Assembly (NCBI GenBank): GCA_964529005.1
Contig: CAZGUH010000018.1
Span: 10,732 to 74,731 of the forward strand
DNA from: CAZGUH01 sp964529005
GTDB taxonomy: Bacteria; Actinomycetota; Acidimicrobiia; Acidimicrobiales; Ilumatobacteraceae
DNA length: 64,000 nucleotides
Reading direction: 5' to 3'
The first letter of the stretch is position 1. Every line of letters starts with the position of its first letter. The position numbers were made by a program, and so were the translations under genes. Shown here piece by piece: positions 1 to 8,292 of this stretch. The notes under the pieces are model-generated. The model was not told the origin of the DNA, searched no databases, and worked only from the letters and a program-made list of their open reading frames with translations.

Positions 1-365
1 CCGGCGCGGCTGAGCTCGATCGCGATCGTCGCCCGGCGCTCGCCGCCGGTCTCGGTGATGTCGGTGATCGATCCGCGGCAGACCAGCACGTCACCCGGCC
101 ACACCTGCTCGCGGAACTGGACCGAGAAGCGCCGGATGTTCTCGGCGCCGAAGGCGGACGTGACGTACGTGGCGAGGATGCCGGCCTGGAGCATCCCGAC
201 GCTGAACACCGACGGGAAGCCCGCGCTGCGGGCGTACTCGTCGTCGTGGTGGATCGGGTTGAAGTCGCCGCTCGCGCCCTGGTAGCGCACGAAGTCGGTG
301 CGCGTCAGCGGCCCGTACGTGCGCTCCGGCAGCACGTCGCCGGCATTGCGCGGCGGCGCGTTCAC
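1..365 (-). CDS. MaoC-like (R)-enoyl-CoA hydratase, partial
   Basis: Read leftward from a GTG at 363-365, this frame stays open to the window edge (121 residues), so the C-terminus is missing. Residues 28-45 read YQGASGDFNPIHHDDEYA, the hydratase-2 motif of hotdog-fold MaoC proteins, with Asp34 and His39 as the expected catalytic pair. A G-M-L-Q-A-G helix follows. Enzymes of this type hydrate trans-2-enoyl-CoA to the (R)-3-hydroxyacyl-CoA. The start codon shares GTGA with the stop of the gene before it, so the two are translationally coupled. They probably form a heteromer, as HadA/HadB or ChsH1/ChsH2 do. The hydratase call is firm. Whether it acts in beta-oxidation, as the neighbourhood suggests, or in fatty-acid synthesis is inference. 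Confidence 0.88.
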   Translation of the reverse strand, partial: MNAPPRNAGDVLPERTYGPLTRTDFVRYQGASGDFNPIHHDDEYARSAGFPSVFSVGMLQAGILATYVTSAFGAENIRRFSVQFREQVWPGDVLVCRGSITDITETGGERRATIAIELSRA

Positions 366-811
366 GACGCCTCCGGCGCGTGCGCGGTCTCGATCGCCGT
401 CGTGCGCGCTCGGGCGACGAGGTTGCCGTCGCGATCGGTGAAGTCGGTCGTCAGCACGGCGAAGGTCATCGTGCCACCCCTGCGGCCCTCCTTCTCCACC
501 ACGGACTCGATCGACGTCTGCGCGGTCAGCTCGTCACCGGCATGGGGAGGCGGCCCGAAGAACTCGTACTCCTGCCCGCCGTGCAGCAGGCGCGCCGGGT
601 CGATCTCCAGCTTCTCGAACAACCGATCCGCGTCCGGCGGCTGCCAGAACGCCATCGTGACGAGGAACGTCGGAGGGATCGGCGCGGCGGCCGCGTCGAG
701 ATACGCAGCGTCGTCGGACATCGTCGCCCGTGCGAACTCGCGGATCTTCCCTCGCTCGATCGGAACCTGGAAGCGGGGGCCTTTCGAGCCGACCACGTCT
801 GCGCGCGCCAC
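362..811 (-). CDS. MaoC N-terminal-type (FAS1-like) dehydratase subunit
   Basis: A 149-residue hotdog protein of the FAS1-like dehydratase type, the usual non-catalytic or substrate-binding partner of a MaoC subunit. The stretch around residues 75-100 (L-H-G-G-Q-E-Y-E-F, then P-x-x-A-G-D-E-L) is the family signature. The Asp/His motif of the downstream partner is absent, as expected for this half. I chose the GTG at 809-811 because the family starts just before a G-x-x-x-x-x-F-x-V-P-I-E-R segment. Longer readings only add an Arg-rich tail with no family character. It overlaps the catalytic subunit by four bases and diverges from a TetR gene across an 86-bp promoter region. Confidence 0.85.
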   Translation of the reverse strand: MARADVVGSKGPRFQVPIERGKIREFARATMSDDAAYLDAAAAPIPPTFLVTMAFWQPPDADRLFEKLEIDPARLLHGGQEYEFFGPPPHAGDELTAQTSIESVVEKEGRRGGTMTFAVLTTDFTDRDGNLVARARTTAIETAHAPEAS

Positions 812-847
812 GGGCCGAGAGTAACACGGCGATCGCGAAGGGCATCG

Positions 848-870
848 AGAGATCATTTGAAGCGATCTCT
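848..870. promoter_or_regulatory. Inverted repeat, candidate TetR operator
   Basis: AGAGATC (848-854) and GATCTCT (864-870) form a perfect 7-bp inverted repeat around a 9-bp spacer. It lies between the divergent MaoC and TetR genes. It is unrelated to the CAAG/CTTG palindrome found elsewhere in the window, so it is the likeliest autoregulatory site of the TetR protein encoded at 898. Confidence 0.5.
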
Positions 871-897
871 GGAAGTGCGCGCAGTATCGTCGCCGGG

Positions 898-1590
898 ATG
901 CCACGACGCTCGACGCCGACCGCCAGCCGCCGCGCGTCGAACGGCGAGCGACAGGGCAACGCCACGCGCGCCGTGCTGCTCGACACCGCCGAGCGCGAGT
1001 TCGGCGCGCACGGCATCGACGCCGTGTCCCTCAACGAGATCGTGCAGCTCGCCGGCGTCAACACGGCGGCGATCCACTATCACTTCCGCTCGAAGGAGGG
1101 GCTCGTCGAGGCGATCGTGCAGCGTGGCATCGCCTCGTGGGCGGGACGCCGGGCGGCGATGCTCACCGACCTGGAACGCCGAGCCCGCCCGAGCCTTCGT
1201 GCGGTGGTCGAGGCGATGGTGTTGCCGACGACGATGCTGTGGGAGACGTCCGGCGGGCGCCAGTACGTGCAGTTCCTCGGGGCCGTCGCCGCGCATCCCG
1301 TGTTCAGCCAGGTCTTGCTGCGCGCCACCGACGAGCACACCAGCCGCATGCTCGCGGTGCTGGAGCGAGCGACGCCGTCGCTGCCGGCCGCCGTGCGCGT
1401 GCGCCGTTATGCGTTCGCCCGCCAGTTCGTGCACCACGCCCTGATGATCGACGCGGGACCGGTGCGGTTGTGGATGCAACAGCACCAGCACGGCCCGCAG
1501 CGCCCGCTCGACGTCGAGCTCGTCGACTTCCTCACCGGCGCGATGGGGGCTCCCGTGCGCGGAGGGCTGTCTCACCAACCGCTTGCTTGA
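898..1590 (+). CDS. TetR-family transcriptional regulator
   Basis: A 230-residue TetR repressor. The N-terminal helix-turn-helix spans about residues 24-68 and ends in N-T-A-A-I-H-Y-H-F-R-S-K-E, the recognition-helix region of the family. The ligand-binding half contains R-A-V-V-E-A-M-V-L-P-T, a stretch also present in the TetR protein at 27927-28664. The two therefore look like paralogues, distinct from the KstR2-like regulators at 33583 and 52290. It is transcribed away from the MaoC pair and is followed after 28 bp by a luciferase-like gene. Its last codons overlap a KstR2-like operator (1574-1587). The ligand is unknown; an acyl-CoA is a reasonable guess from context. Confidence 0.9.
   Translation: MPRRSTPTASRRASNGERQGNATRAVLLDTAEREFGAHGIDAVSLNEIVQLAGVNTAAIHYHFRSKEGLVEAIVQRGIASWAGRRAAMLTDLERRARPSLRAVVEAMVLPTTMLWETSGGRQYVQFLGAVAAHPVFSQVLLRATDEHTSRMLAVLERATPSLPAAVRVRRYAFARQFVHHALMIDAGPVRLWMQQHQHGPQRPLDVELVDFLTGAMGAPVRGGLSHQPLA
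1574..1587. promoter_or_regulatory. KstR2-like operator (site 1)
   Basis: ACCAACCGCTTGCT fits AnCAAGnnCTTGnT with one mismatch and is identical to site 13 (52244-52257). It sits over the last codons of the TetR gene, 31 bp before the luciferase-like start. Confidence 0.6.
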
Positions 1591-1618
1591 GACGCATGCG
1601 GCTGCTTCAATCGGCGGG

Positions 1619-2545
1619 ATGCGGCTCGGGATCCAGGTGCGGACGCCGCCGGTCACCGGCGCCACGGTCGTCGAGGATCTGACCAATCTCGCTCGCGCGG
1701 CCCGCGACGCCGGCGTGGCGACGATGTGGGTCACCCAGGCGTTCGACTACGACGCGCTGACCGCGCTGGCCGCGGTGGGCGCTGCCGTCGACGGCATCGA
1801 GCTCGGCACCGCCGTCGTCGTCACGCGCACCCGGCACCCGATCGCGCTCGCGCTCCAGGCGCTGACCACGCAGGTGGCCCTGTCCGGGCGGCTGGTGCTC
1901 GGCATCGGCCCGTCGCACGCCGCGGTCGTGCGCGAGATGTTCGGTGTCGATCCGAGCCGGCCGGTCGAGCACGTCGACGAGTACCTCCAGGTGCTGCACA
2001 GCGTGTTCACCAGCGGCGCCGTCGACGTCGACGGCGCAACGCTGTCGGCGCACGCGCCCTCGGTCTCGGTGCGCGGCGCGCAGGCGCCGCCGATCCTCCT
2101 CGGAGCGATGAACCCGAAGATGCTCGCGCTCGCCGGCCGGTGCGCCGACGGGACGGTGACGGCGCAGGTCGGGCCGCGCACGCTCGCGACGCACATCGTG
2201 CCGGCGTTGTCGTCGGCGGCCGCCGCGGCTGGCAGGCCGCGCCCGCGCGTCGTGCCCTGCGTGGCGGTGTGCGTGACCGGCGACCCGGATGCGACCCGGG
2301 CTGCGGTCGCTGCCGAGTACGTCACCGCCGCCAGCCAGCCGACCTACCGGACGATGTTCGCGCTGGAGGGCGTGACCGGCGCCGCCGACCTGGCGATCGT
2401 CGGCGACGAGGCCACGGTCGAACGAGGATTGCGGCGGCTCGTTGACGCCGGAGCCACCGACGTCGCCGCACGGCTGGTCGGATCGCCCGCGGAGCGCTCA
2501 CGCACCATCGAGTTGCTCGGAGGGCTCACCACCCGCGAGGAGTGA
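1619..2545 (+). CDS. LLM-class F420-dependent oxidoreductase
   Basis: A 308-residue luciferase-like TIM-barrel protein starting MRLGIQV at the ATG after the operator. Family marks visible are a T-x-V-V-V-T-R-T-R-H-P strand near residue 65, the G-R-L-V-L-G-I-G strand near residue 90, and a C-terminal GDE-type cap. Relatives use reduced F420 or FMN for hydride transfer or Baeyer-Villiger chemistry. Most actinobacterial members of this shape are assigned to F420 by homology only. It has its own upstream KstR2-like operator. Its last 48 bases overlap the 3' end of the convergent SDR gene. Substrate unknown. Confidence 0.85.
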   Translation: MRLGIQVRTPPVTGATVVEDLTNLARAARDAGVATMWVTQAFDYDALTALAAVGAAVDGIELGTAVVVTRTRHPIALALQALTTQVALSGRLVLGIGPSHAAVVREMFGVDPSRPVEHVDEYLQVLHSVFTSGAVDVDGATLSAHAPSVSVRGAQAPPILLGAMNPKMLALAGRCADGTVTAQVGPRTLATHIVPALSSAAAAAGRPRPRVVPCVAVCVTGDPDATRAAVAAEYVTAASQPTYRTMFALEGVTGAADLAIVGDEATVERGLRRLVDAGATDVAARLVGSPAERSRTIELLGGLTTREE

Positions 2546-3364
2546 GTCGAGGTCCACACCGACCTCGTCGAACGCGGCGCGGATCGCGTCCGAGCCCTTC
2601 TTGACGATGCGGCCGGTGTCGGCGACCACGCATTGGGCGGTCACCGCCCGCGCCTCGTCGGACGCCAGGAACACCACCACGGACGCGACGTCGTCGGGGG
2701 TCGCGGCGTCGGGGAGCAGGCGCTCGAACCGTGCGACGCGGACCATCGTCGGGGGCTCGCGGTCGCGCGTCGCGGGGTTCGACATGTATGCCGGGGCCAC
2801 CGCGTTGCAGCGGATGTTGCTGCCGCCGTACATCGCCGCGAGCGAGCGGGTGAGACCGATGACGCCAGCCTTCGAGGCCGCGTACGCAGCTCGCACGGTG
2901 GAGCCTTGGTACGCCGCGGTGGAGGCGATGTTGACGATCGCGCCGCCGCCGCGGGCGAGCATCGTCGGGATCGCGTGCTTGCAGGTGAACATCATGCCGC
3001 GCAGGTTGACGTCGAGCGTCCGGTCCCACACCTCCGCCGCCAGCCCGAGCAGATCGCGGTCGCCGCTGACGACGTCCGGTCCCAGCGCGGCCGCGTTGTT
3101 GACCACGACGTCGACACCGCCGAACGCGACGACGGTCTCGCTGACCATCGCGCGCACCGCCTCCTCGTCGCCGACGTCGACATGGATCGCTTGGCACCGG
3201 CCACCTGCGTCGGAGATCTCCTGCGCGACTGCGGCGGCGGTCGAGGCGTTCAGATCGGCGGCCGCGACGAGACCGCCTTCCGACGCCATGCGCAGCGCGA
3301 TGGCGCGTCCGAGTCCGGAGCCGGCGCCCGTGACGATCGCGATCTTCCCGTCCAGTCCTCGCAT
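2498..3364 (-). CDS. SDR-family dehydrogenase
   Basis: A classical short-chain dehydrogenase of 288 residues. The Rossmann motif TGAGSGLG is at 12-19, N-N-A-A near 89-92, and the catalytic triad Ser148, Tyr161 and Lys165. Asp37, after the second strand, suggests NAD(H) preference. It is likely to oxidise a hydroxyl group on a ring or acyl-CoA intermediate. The C-terminal A-D-T-G-R replaces the usual V-D-G-G and is followed by about 35 extra residues. It diverges from the peptide-importer operon and shares a promoter region holding two operators. Its end overlaps the luciferase-like gene on the other strand by 48 bp. Confidence 0.9.
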   Translation of the reverse strand: MRGLDGKIAIVTGAGSGLGRAIALRMASEGGLVAAADLNASTAAAVAQEISDAGGRCQAIHVDVGDEEAVRAMVSETVVAFGGVDVVVNNAAALGPDVVSGDRDLLGLAAEVWDRTLDVNLRGMMFTCKHAIPTMLARGGGAIVNIASTAAYQGSTVRAAYAASKAGVIGLTRSLAAMYGGSNIRCNAVAPAYMSNPATRDREPPTMVRVARFERLLPDAATPDDVASVVVFLASDEARAVTAQCVVADTGRIVKKGSDAIRAAFDEVGVDLDSLLAGGEPSEQLDGA

Positions 3365-3446
3365 CGATGCTCCTCACCTGCGTCCGCTCCGGCTCGCCAC
3401 CGGGTCAAGTGTTCCTCTACGAGGCCGCGCCGGCAAGGTGTGTTTA

Positions 3447-3460
3447 CACAAACACTTGCT
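3447..3460. promoter_or_regulatory. KstR2-like operator (site 2a)
   Basis: CACAAACACTTGCT, with an intact right half CTTGnT. It is the promoter-distal member of a pair before the importer operon, with its start 26 bp before that of site 2b. Confidence 0.5.
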
Positions 3461-3469
3461 TGCCGTGCC

Positions 3470-3498
3470 TTGACCAATCACTTGCTAGCTCATACGCT
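3470..3498 (+). promoter_or_regulatory. Promoter of the peptide-type importer operon
   Basis: TTGACC (3470-3475) and TACGCT (3493-3498) are separated by 17 bp, with operator 2b lying in the spacer. A bound repressor would therefore block RNA polymerase. The leader to the ATG at 3542 carries an AAGGGGGG ribosome binding site. Confidence 0.55.
3473..3486. promoter_or_regulatory. KstR2-like operator (site 2b)
   Basis: ACCAATCACTTGCT, one mismatch to AnCAAGnnCTTGnT. It begins inside the -35 hexamer of the promoter at 3470-3498. Confidence 0.6.
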
Positions 3499-3541
3499 GA
3501 AATGTGCCCGGTGACACACCAGGCGGACCAAAGGGGGGATC

Positions 3542-5233
3542 ATGCGACTTCGACGGAGCCGCGCCATGCTCGCCGCCGTGACCGCGCTGATCGCGGTGAC
3601 GGCCTGTGGTTCGGACGACGACGACGGCGGCCAGGTCTCGACGCCCGGCACTGCGGGTCCCGGCCAGACGGGGGCGCCGGCGACCGACGCTCCCGGCTCG
3701 ACGTCGGGCGACGGCGGTCCCGGCACGACCGGGGCAGGCGACGAGACGGGGCCGACGCTGCCGCCGAACGTCGACCGCGAGGCCACGCTGAAGTACAACT
3801 ACACGTTCCTTCCAGCCTCCGCCGACCCACACAAGGCGCATCCGTCGGCGGCGGGCAACGACTGGCTGTACGACCGCCTGCTCGTGCTCGACGGCGACAA
3901 GAACCTCCACCCGGGGCTGGCGTTGTCGTGGGAGACGTCCGAGGACCGGCTGACGATGACCCTCGAGCTTCGGCCCGGGGTGAAGTTCCGCGACGGCTCG
4001 GACCTCGACGCCGAGGACGTCAAGGCGAGCCTCGAGCGCGGCAAGACGTTGGAGGGCTCGACCGTCGCGCCGTTCCTGCGCACGATCGACACCGTCGAGG
4101 TGATCGACCCGATGACCGTCGAGCTCCACCTCGCGACGCCTGACCCGACGCTGGTGTACAACCTCGCGTCGTCGGCTGGCAGCGTGCTCGCGTCGGAGGC
4201 GATCGCGTCGAACGCCAACCTCGACGCAGCCGACGTCGGCGCCGGCAGCACTCCCTACAAGCTCGTGCAGTTCGAGTCGGGCAAGTCGTTCTTCGTCGAG
4301 CGCGACCCGAACGCACCGGAGTACTGGGACCCGGCGGCCTGGTCGGTGAAGCGCTTCGAGCTGACCAACATCTCCGACCCCGTGGCGCAGATCAACGCCG
4401 TCCGCACCGGGGCGATCGACGTCGGATGGCTGCGCCGAAACGAGGCGCAGACCACGTCGGAGCTCCAGGGCACCGATCTGATCGTCTACTCGCAGCAGTC
4501 CGAGAACGGCCGCAACCTGAGCTTCCGTGCGAGCCGCGTGTCTCCGTTCTTCAGCGATCCGGAAGTCCGCCGGGCGGTCGCGCAGGCGCTCGACTGGAAG
4601 TCGTTGGTCGAGAGCGGCGCGACCGGCATCGACTGCACGCCGATCACGCAGTTCTTCCCCGTGGGCTCGCCCGGGTACATCGAGGACTACGCCCCGCTGG
4701 CCTACGACCCCGACGCGGCGCGCCCGGTGCTCGAGGCGACAGGCGGCTTCAGCTTCGAGGTCGTCACGCCACAGGGCGGCGCGCTCGAGGAAGCCGCGGC
4801 GCAGTTCCTGCAGCAATCGCTCGCCGACTACGACATCGACGTCACGATCACGCCGATGACGATCAACGAGCAGCAGGCCGACTTCATCGCCGGCAACCGC
4901 GACGCGTACCTCGGCGGCATCGCCGGCTATCCCGACCCGACGATCGTGCTGACCAACCTCTACACCTCGTTCATCAAGACCGCCGACGCCGACGCGCCGA
5001 AGGTCGAGGAGATGATGAACGCGGCCAACGAGTTCCCGCTCGGTTCGCCGGAGCGCGCCGAGAAGCTCGAGGAGGTCAACCGCTACACGCTCGAGCAGGC
5101 GTGGTCGGTGCCGATCTGCTTCAGCAAGTCGACGTGGGCCGCCAAGCCGAACATCGTCGGCTTGGACACGATGGCCGAGACCTGGGGCGGCACCACCCAC
5201 GACACCCGCTACTGGGCAGTCCTCGAGGACTGA
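3542..5233 (+). CDS. Peptide/nickel-type ABC substrate-binding lipoprotein
   Basis: 563 residues, SBP_bac_5 (DppA/OppA-like) family. The signal peptide ends in the lipobox V-T-A-C with lipidated Cys22. A low-complexity Gly/Thr/Pro/Asp linker follows to about residue 80, tethering the domain to the membrane. The mature domain has the family pattern of an N-terminal S-A-D-P-H-K motif, a V-K-F-R-D-G-S segment near 145, and a large C-terminal lobe. It is the first gene of an operon with two permeases and two ATPases. DppA-like proteins bind peptides, opines or glycosides. In this catabolic setting the ligand may be a polar degradation product, but nothing in the sequence fixes it. Confidence 0.92.
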   Translation: MRLRRSRAMLAAVTALIAVTACGSDDDDGGQVSTPGTAGPGQTGAPATDAPGSTSGDGGPGTTGAGDETGPTLPPNVDREATLKYNYTFLPASADPHKAHPSAAGNDWLYDRLLVLDGDKNLHPGLALSWETSEDRLTMTLELRPGVKFRDGSDLDAEDVKASLERGKTLEGSTVAPFLRTIDTVEVIDPMTVELHLATPDPTLVYNLASSAGSVLASEAIASNANLDAADVGAGSTPYKLVQFESGKSFFVERDPNAPEYWDPAAWSVKRFELTNISDPVAQINAVRTGAIDVGWLRRNEAQTTSELQGTDLIVYSQQSENGRNLSFRASRVSPFFSDPEVRRAVAQALDWKSLVESGATGIDCTPITQFFPVGSPGYIEDYAPLAYDPDAARPVLEATGGFSFEVVTPQGGALEEAAAQFLQQSLADYDIDVTITPMTINEQQADFIAGNRDAYLGGIAGYPDPTIVLTNLYTSFIKTADADAPKVEEMMNAANEFPLGSPERAEKLEEVNRYTLEQAWSVPICFSKSTWAAKPNIVGLDTMAETWGGTTHDTRYWAVLED

Positions 5234-5251
5234 CGGGGAGCGCACCTCGTC

Positions 5252-6196
5252 ATGGCGAAGATGGTCGTACGGCGACTGCTGTGGGGCATCCCCTCGCTGT
5301 TCATCGTCACGTTCCTCGTCTTCGCCCTGCTCGACCTGGCGCCCGGCGATGCTGCTCGCAGCATCGCCGGGCCCGAGGCGAGCGAAGAGACGGTGCAGGG
5401 AATCCGCGACAGCTTGAAGCTCGGTGATCCGCTGCTGATCCGCTACGGCCGCTGGATCGGGGACGCGGCCACCGGCGACCTCGGCGTCTCGCTCGTCGGC
5501 CGCCAGTCGGTCGCCCGGATGGTGTTCGATTCGATTCCGGCGACGATGTCGCTGGTCGGAGTCGCGATGGCGATCTCGCTCGTCGGCGCGTTGGCGCTCG
5601 GCCTGGCGCCGGCGCGGTGGCCGCATCGCTCGGTCGACCGCGTCTGCACGTCGCTGACAGCGGTGAGCGTCTCGATGCCGTCGATGTGGATCGCGATGAT
5701 CCTGCTGACGTTGTTCGCGCTGGACCGCACCTGGCTGCCTGCCGTCGGCTACACGGGACTGCTCGACAACCCGTGGGAGTGGCTGCGGCACCTGCTGCTG
5801 CCGGCGTTCGCCCTCGCCGCGTCCACCGCCGGCGAGCTCGCCCGGCAGCTGCGCGGATCGATGCGCGACGAGATGGACAAGGACTACGTCCTCGCCGCGC
5901 AGGCACGCGGTGTGCGGCGCGGTCGCGTCGTGCGCAAGCATGCCCTCAAGAACGCTGCGATCCCGCTGGTGACCGTGCTGGGCCTGCGCATCGGCCAGCT
6001 CCTCGGCGGCACCGTGATCGTCGAGCAGATCTTCGTCATCGACGGCATGGGCCGCCTCACCGTGACCGCGGTGCTGGCGCGCGACGTGCCCGTGGTCCTC
6101 GGCGTGGTGGTCGTCGCGACGACCATCGTCCTGCTGCTGAGCCTGCTCGTCGACGCCTCCTACGGGTACTTCAATCCCAAGCTGAGGACGTCGTGA
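5252..6196 (+). CDS. DppB-type ABC permease
   Basis: 314 residues with the first hydrophobic helix at about 10-30 followed by a long periplasmic segment, then five further membrane helices in the BPD_transp_1 fold. The EAA coupling loop is recognisable around D-Y-V-L-A-A-Q-A-R-G-V near residues 210-225. It pairs with the DppC-type subunit that follows to form the pore of the peptide-type importer. Its stop overlaps the next start (GTGA at 6193-6196), but an assembly gap then interrupts the sequence and repeats the last 45 bases of this gene after the Ns. Confidence 0.93.
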   Translation: MAKMVVRRLLWGIPSLFIVTFLVFALLDLAPGDAARSIAGPEASEETVQGIRDSLKLGDPLLIRYGRWIGDAATGDLGVSLVGRQSVARMVFDSIPATMSLVGVAMAISLVGALALGLAPARWPHRSVDRVCTSLTAVSVSMPSMWIAMILLTLFALDRTWLPAVGYTGLLDNPWEWLRHLLLPAFALAASTAGELARQLRGSMRDEMDKDYVLAAQARGVRRGRVVRKHALKNAAIPLVTVLGLRIGQLLGGTVIVEQIFVIDGMGRLTVTAVLARDVPVVLGVVVVATTIVLLLSLLVDASYGYFNPKLRTS

Positions 6197-6361
6197 GCAC
6201 CGTCGCNNNNNNNNNNNNNNNNNNNNNNNNNNNNNNNNNNNNNNNNNNNNNNNNNNNNNNNNNNNNNNNNNNNNNNNNNNNNNNNNNNNNNNNNNNNNNN
6301 NNNNNNGACGCCTCCTACGGGTACTTCAATCCCAAGCTGAGGACGTCGTGAGCACCGTCGC
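6152..6361. other. Scaffold gap with duplicated 55-bp flanks
   Basis: The 55 bases at 6152-6206 recur exactly at 6307-6361 on either side of 100 Ns (6207-6306). Fixed-length Ns between identical flanks are what a scaffolder leaves when two overlapping contigs are not merged. Deleting one copy and the Ns gives a normal GTGA junction between the two permease genes, so probably no sequence is missing. Confidence 0.9.
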
Positions 6362-7247
6362 ACCGACCTCCGACGCGTACGCCGGCGCAACGCCGGCGGC
6401 GACGCGCGACCCCAACGCCGTGGCGCAGACGTTCCGCAGCAACAAGCTGGCGATGGCCGCCGCGATCTACCTCGTCCTCCTTGTCGTCGTGGCGATCCTG
6501 GCGCCGCTTGTGGTGCCGCGCGATCCCGCCGCGCTCGATCTGACGAAGGTCTACAAGGGTCCCGGTGACGGCGGGCTGCTCGGCACGGACAACCTCGGGC
6601 GCGATCAGTTGAGCCGCCTGATCTACGGCGCGCGCACGTCGCTGGTGGCGTCGGTCGAAGCGGTCGGCATCAGCCTGCTGCTCGGCGTGCCGTTCGGCGT
6701 CGTCGCCGGATACCGCGGCGGCAAGCTCGACACGCTGTTCAGCCGCGTCAACGACGCGCTGATGAGCGTGCCGAACCTCATCCTCGCGCTCGCCATGGTG
6801 GCGGTGCTCGGCCCCGGCCTGGGCAACGCGATGCTCGCCATCGGCATCGTCTTCACGCCGCGTGTCTTCCGCGTCGTGCGCGCCGCGGCGCTCGAAGTGC
6901 GCCACAACACGTTCGTCGAAGGCTTGGAGTCGGTCGGGCTGACACGCGGCCGCATCCTCGTGCGCCACATCCTGCCCAACGTGATGTCGCCGCTCCTCGT
7001 CGTCGTCTCGGTGTCGTTCGGCAACGCGGTGCTCGCCGAAGCCGGCCTCAGCTTCCTGGGGCTCGGCGCACGACCGCCGACGGCGACGTGGGGCGGCATG
7101 CTCGAGACCGCGCTGCAACGCCTCGACCTCACGTATCTGGCCGTCGCACCCGGCGTCGCCCTGTTCCTCACGATCTGCGCGTTCACGTTCGTCGGCGATG
7201 CGCTACGTGACGCGCTCGCCGCGCGGAGGTCGACCGATCGTGGATGA
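6348..7247 (+). CDS. DppC-type ABC permease
   Basis: 299 residues starting at the GTG in the copy right of the gap. An N-terminal OppC-type tail precedes the first helix (about 35-55). The lipid-exposed loop contains L-L-G-T-D-N-L-G-R-D near residue 80, a strong DppC/OppC signature, followed by five helices and the EAA loop (V-E-G-L-E-S-V-G-L-T). The C-terminal F-V-G-D-A-L-R-D-A-L is also typical. It forms the importer pore with the DppB-type subunit. Its end overlaps the ATPase gene by eight bases. Confidence 0.93.
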   Translation: MSTVAPTSDAYAGATPAATRDPNAVAQTFRSNKLAMAAAIYLVLLVVVAILAPLVVPRDPAALDLTKVYKGPGDGGLLGTDNLGRDQLSRLIYGARTSLVASVEAVGISLLLGVPFGVVAGYRGGKLDTLFSRVNDALMSVPNLILALAMVAVLGPGLGNAMLAIGIVFTPRVFRVVRAAALEVRHNTFVEGLESVGLTRGRILVRHILPNVMSPLLVVVSVSFGNAVLAEAGLSFLGLGARPPTATWGGMLETALQRLDLTYLAVAPGVALFLTICAFTFVGDALRDALAARRSTDRG

Positions 7248-8292
7248 CCGTGCCGTGGACGACAGCGCCGTGGACGACAATGCTCTGCGCGACGGCGCGC
7301 CGCCCGACCTGCTCGCGGTGGATGGGCTGTCGGTCGGATTCCCGTACGGCCGTGGCCTCGTCACCGTGGTGCGGTCGGCGTCGTTCACGGTCGGGCGCGG
7401 CGAGATCGTCGGCCTCGTCGGCGAGTCGGGGTCGGGCAAGACGGTGACGTCGCTGGCGGCGATGGGACTGCTGCCCGAAGTCGGCGGCGTCATCACTGGC
7501 GGGCGGGTCGTGTTCGACGGCGCCGAGCTGACCGCGCGGCCGGCCAAGGAGTGGAGCCGCCTGCGCGGCCGGCGCATCTCGATGATCTTCCAGCAGCCGA
7601 CCCGCAGCCTGAACCCGGCGTTCACGGTCGGCGAGCAGATCGCAGAGTGCGTGCGCCTCCACTTCGACGTGTCGCGCAAGGAGGCGCGCGCTCGCGCGAT
7701 CGAGATGCTCGACCGGGTCGGCATCGCCGATGCGGCGCGGCGCGTCGACGAGTACCCGCACAAGTTCAGCGGCGGCATGTGCCAGCGGGTGATGATCGCG
7801 ATCGCGTTGATCTCCGAGCCCGAGCTGCTCATCGCCGACGAGCCCACCACCGCGCTCGACGTCACCGTCCAGGCGCGCATCCTGGACTTGCTGCGCGAGA
7901 TCCAGGACGACACCGGCATCGGCATCCTGTACATCACCCATGACCTCGGCGTGGTGGCGGAGCTGTGCGATCGCGTCGCGGTGATGTACGCCGGTGAGAC
8001 CGTCGAGGTGGCGCCGGTCGAGCGGCTGTTCCGCCACCCGGCGCACCCTTACACCGCTGGGCTGCTGCGCGCGATCCCGCGGCGCGGCGCCGGCAAGCGC
8101 ATGCAGACCATCGAGGGACAGGTCCCCGCGCCGATGCAGATGCCGCAGGGGTGCCGGTTCCATCCCCGATGCGCGTTCGCCGTCGAGGGCCGGTGCACGG
8201 CGGAGGCGCTCGAGCTGGCCCGGCTCGACGACGTCCATGCGACGCGCTGCGTGCGGGTGCATGAGATCGAGCTCGCGGGCGTGGGTCGATGA
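7240..8292 (+). CDS. DppD-type ABC ATPase
   Basis: 350 residues. Walker A GESGSGKT is at 61-68, the Q-loop F-Q-Q-P near 118, the signature F-S-G-G-M-C-Q-R near 182, Walker B L-L-I-A-D-E-P next to it, and a Cys-rich oligopeptide-transporter C-terminal domain (C-R-F-H-P-R-C). The GTG at 7240 was chosen because GGAGG at 7224-7228 is correctly spaced and the start overlaps the permease stop. The first 20 residues repeat a V-D-D-x-A unit, unusual for the family. It works as a heterodimer with the next gene product to power import. Confidence 0.93.
   Translation: MDDRAVDDSAVDDNALRDGAPPDLLAVDGLSVGFPYGRGLVTVVRSASFTVGRGEIVGLVGESGSGKTVTSLAAMGLLPEVGGVITGGRVVFDGAELTARPAKEWSRLRGRRISMIFQQPTRSLNPAFTVGEQIAECVRLHFDVSRKEARARAIEMLDRVGIADAARRVDEYPHKFSGGMCQRVMIAIALISEPELLIADEPTTALDVTVQARILDLLREIQDDTGIGILYITHDLGVVAELCDRVAVMYAGETVEVAPVERLFRHPAHPYTAGLLRAIPRRGAGKRMQTIEGQVPAPMQMPQGCRFHPRCAFAVEGRCTAEALELARLDDVHATRCVRVHEIELAGVGR

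Noticed and set aside
3404..3417. Possible third operator (GTCAAGTGTTCCTC) before the SDR at 3364
   Set aside because: Only the CAAG half matches and the right half is poor, so it was not counted among the 16 sites.
3485..5941. Very long open frame on the reverse strand (over 800 codons)
   Set aside because: Its composition is Arg/His/Asp-rich with no domain, and it lies antisense to the clear lipoprotein and permease genes. It is a shadow of GC-rich codon bias, as are similar long frames opposite 14171-16246, 28686-30917 and 61478-63664.
5617..6390. Open frames running across the Ns at 6207-6306
   Set aside because: Ns give no stop codons, so these frames are artificial. The flanking duplicate explains the region.
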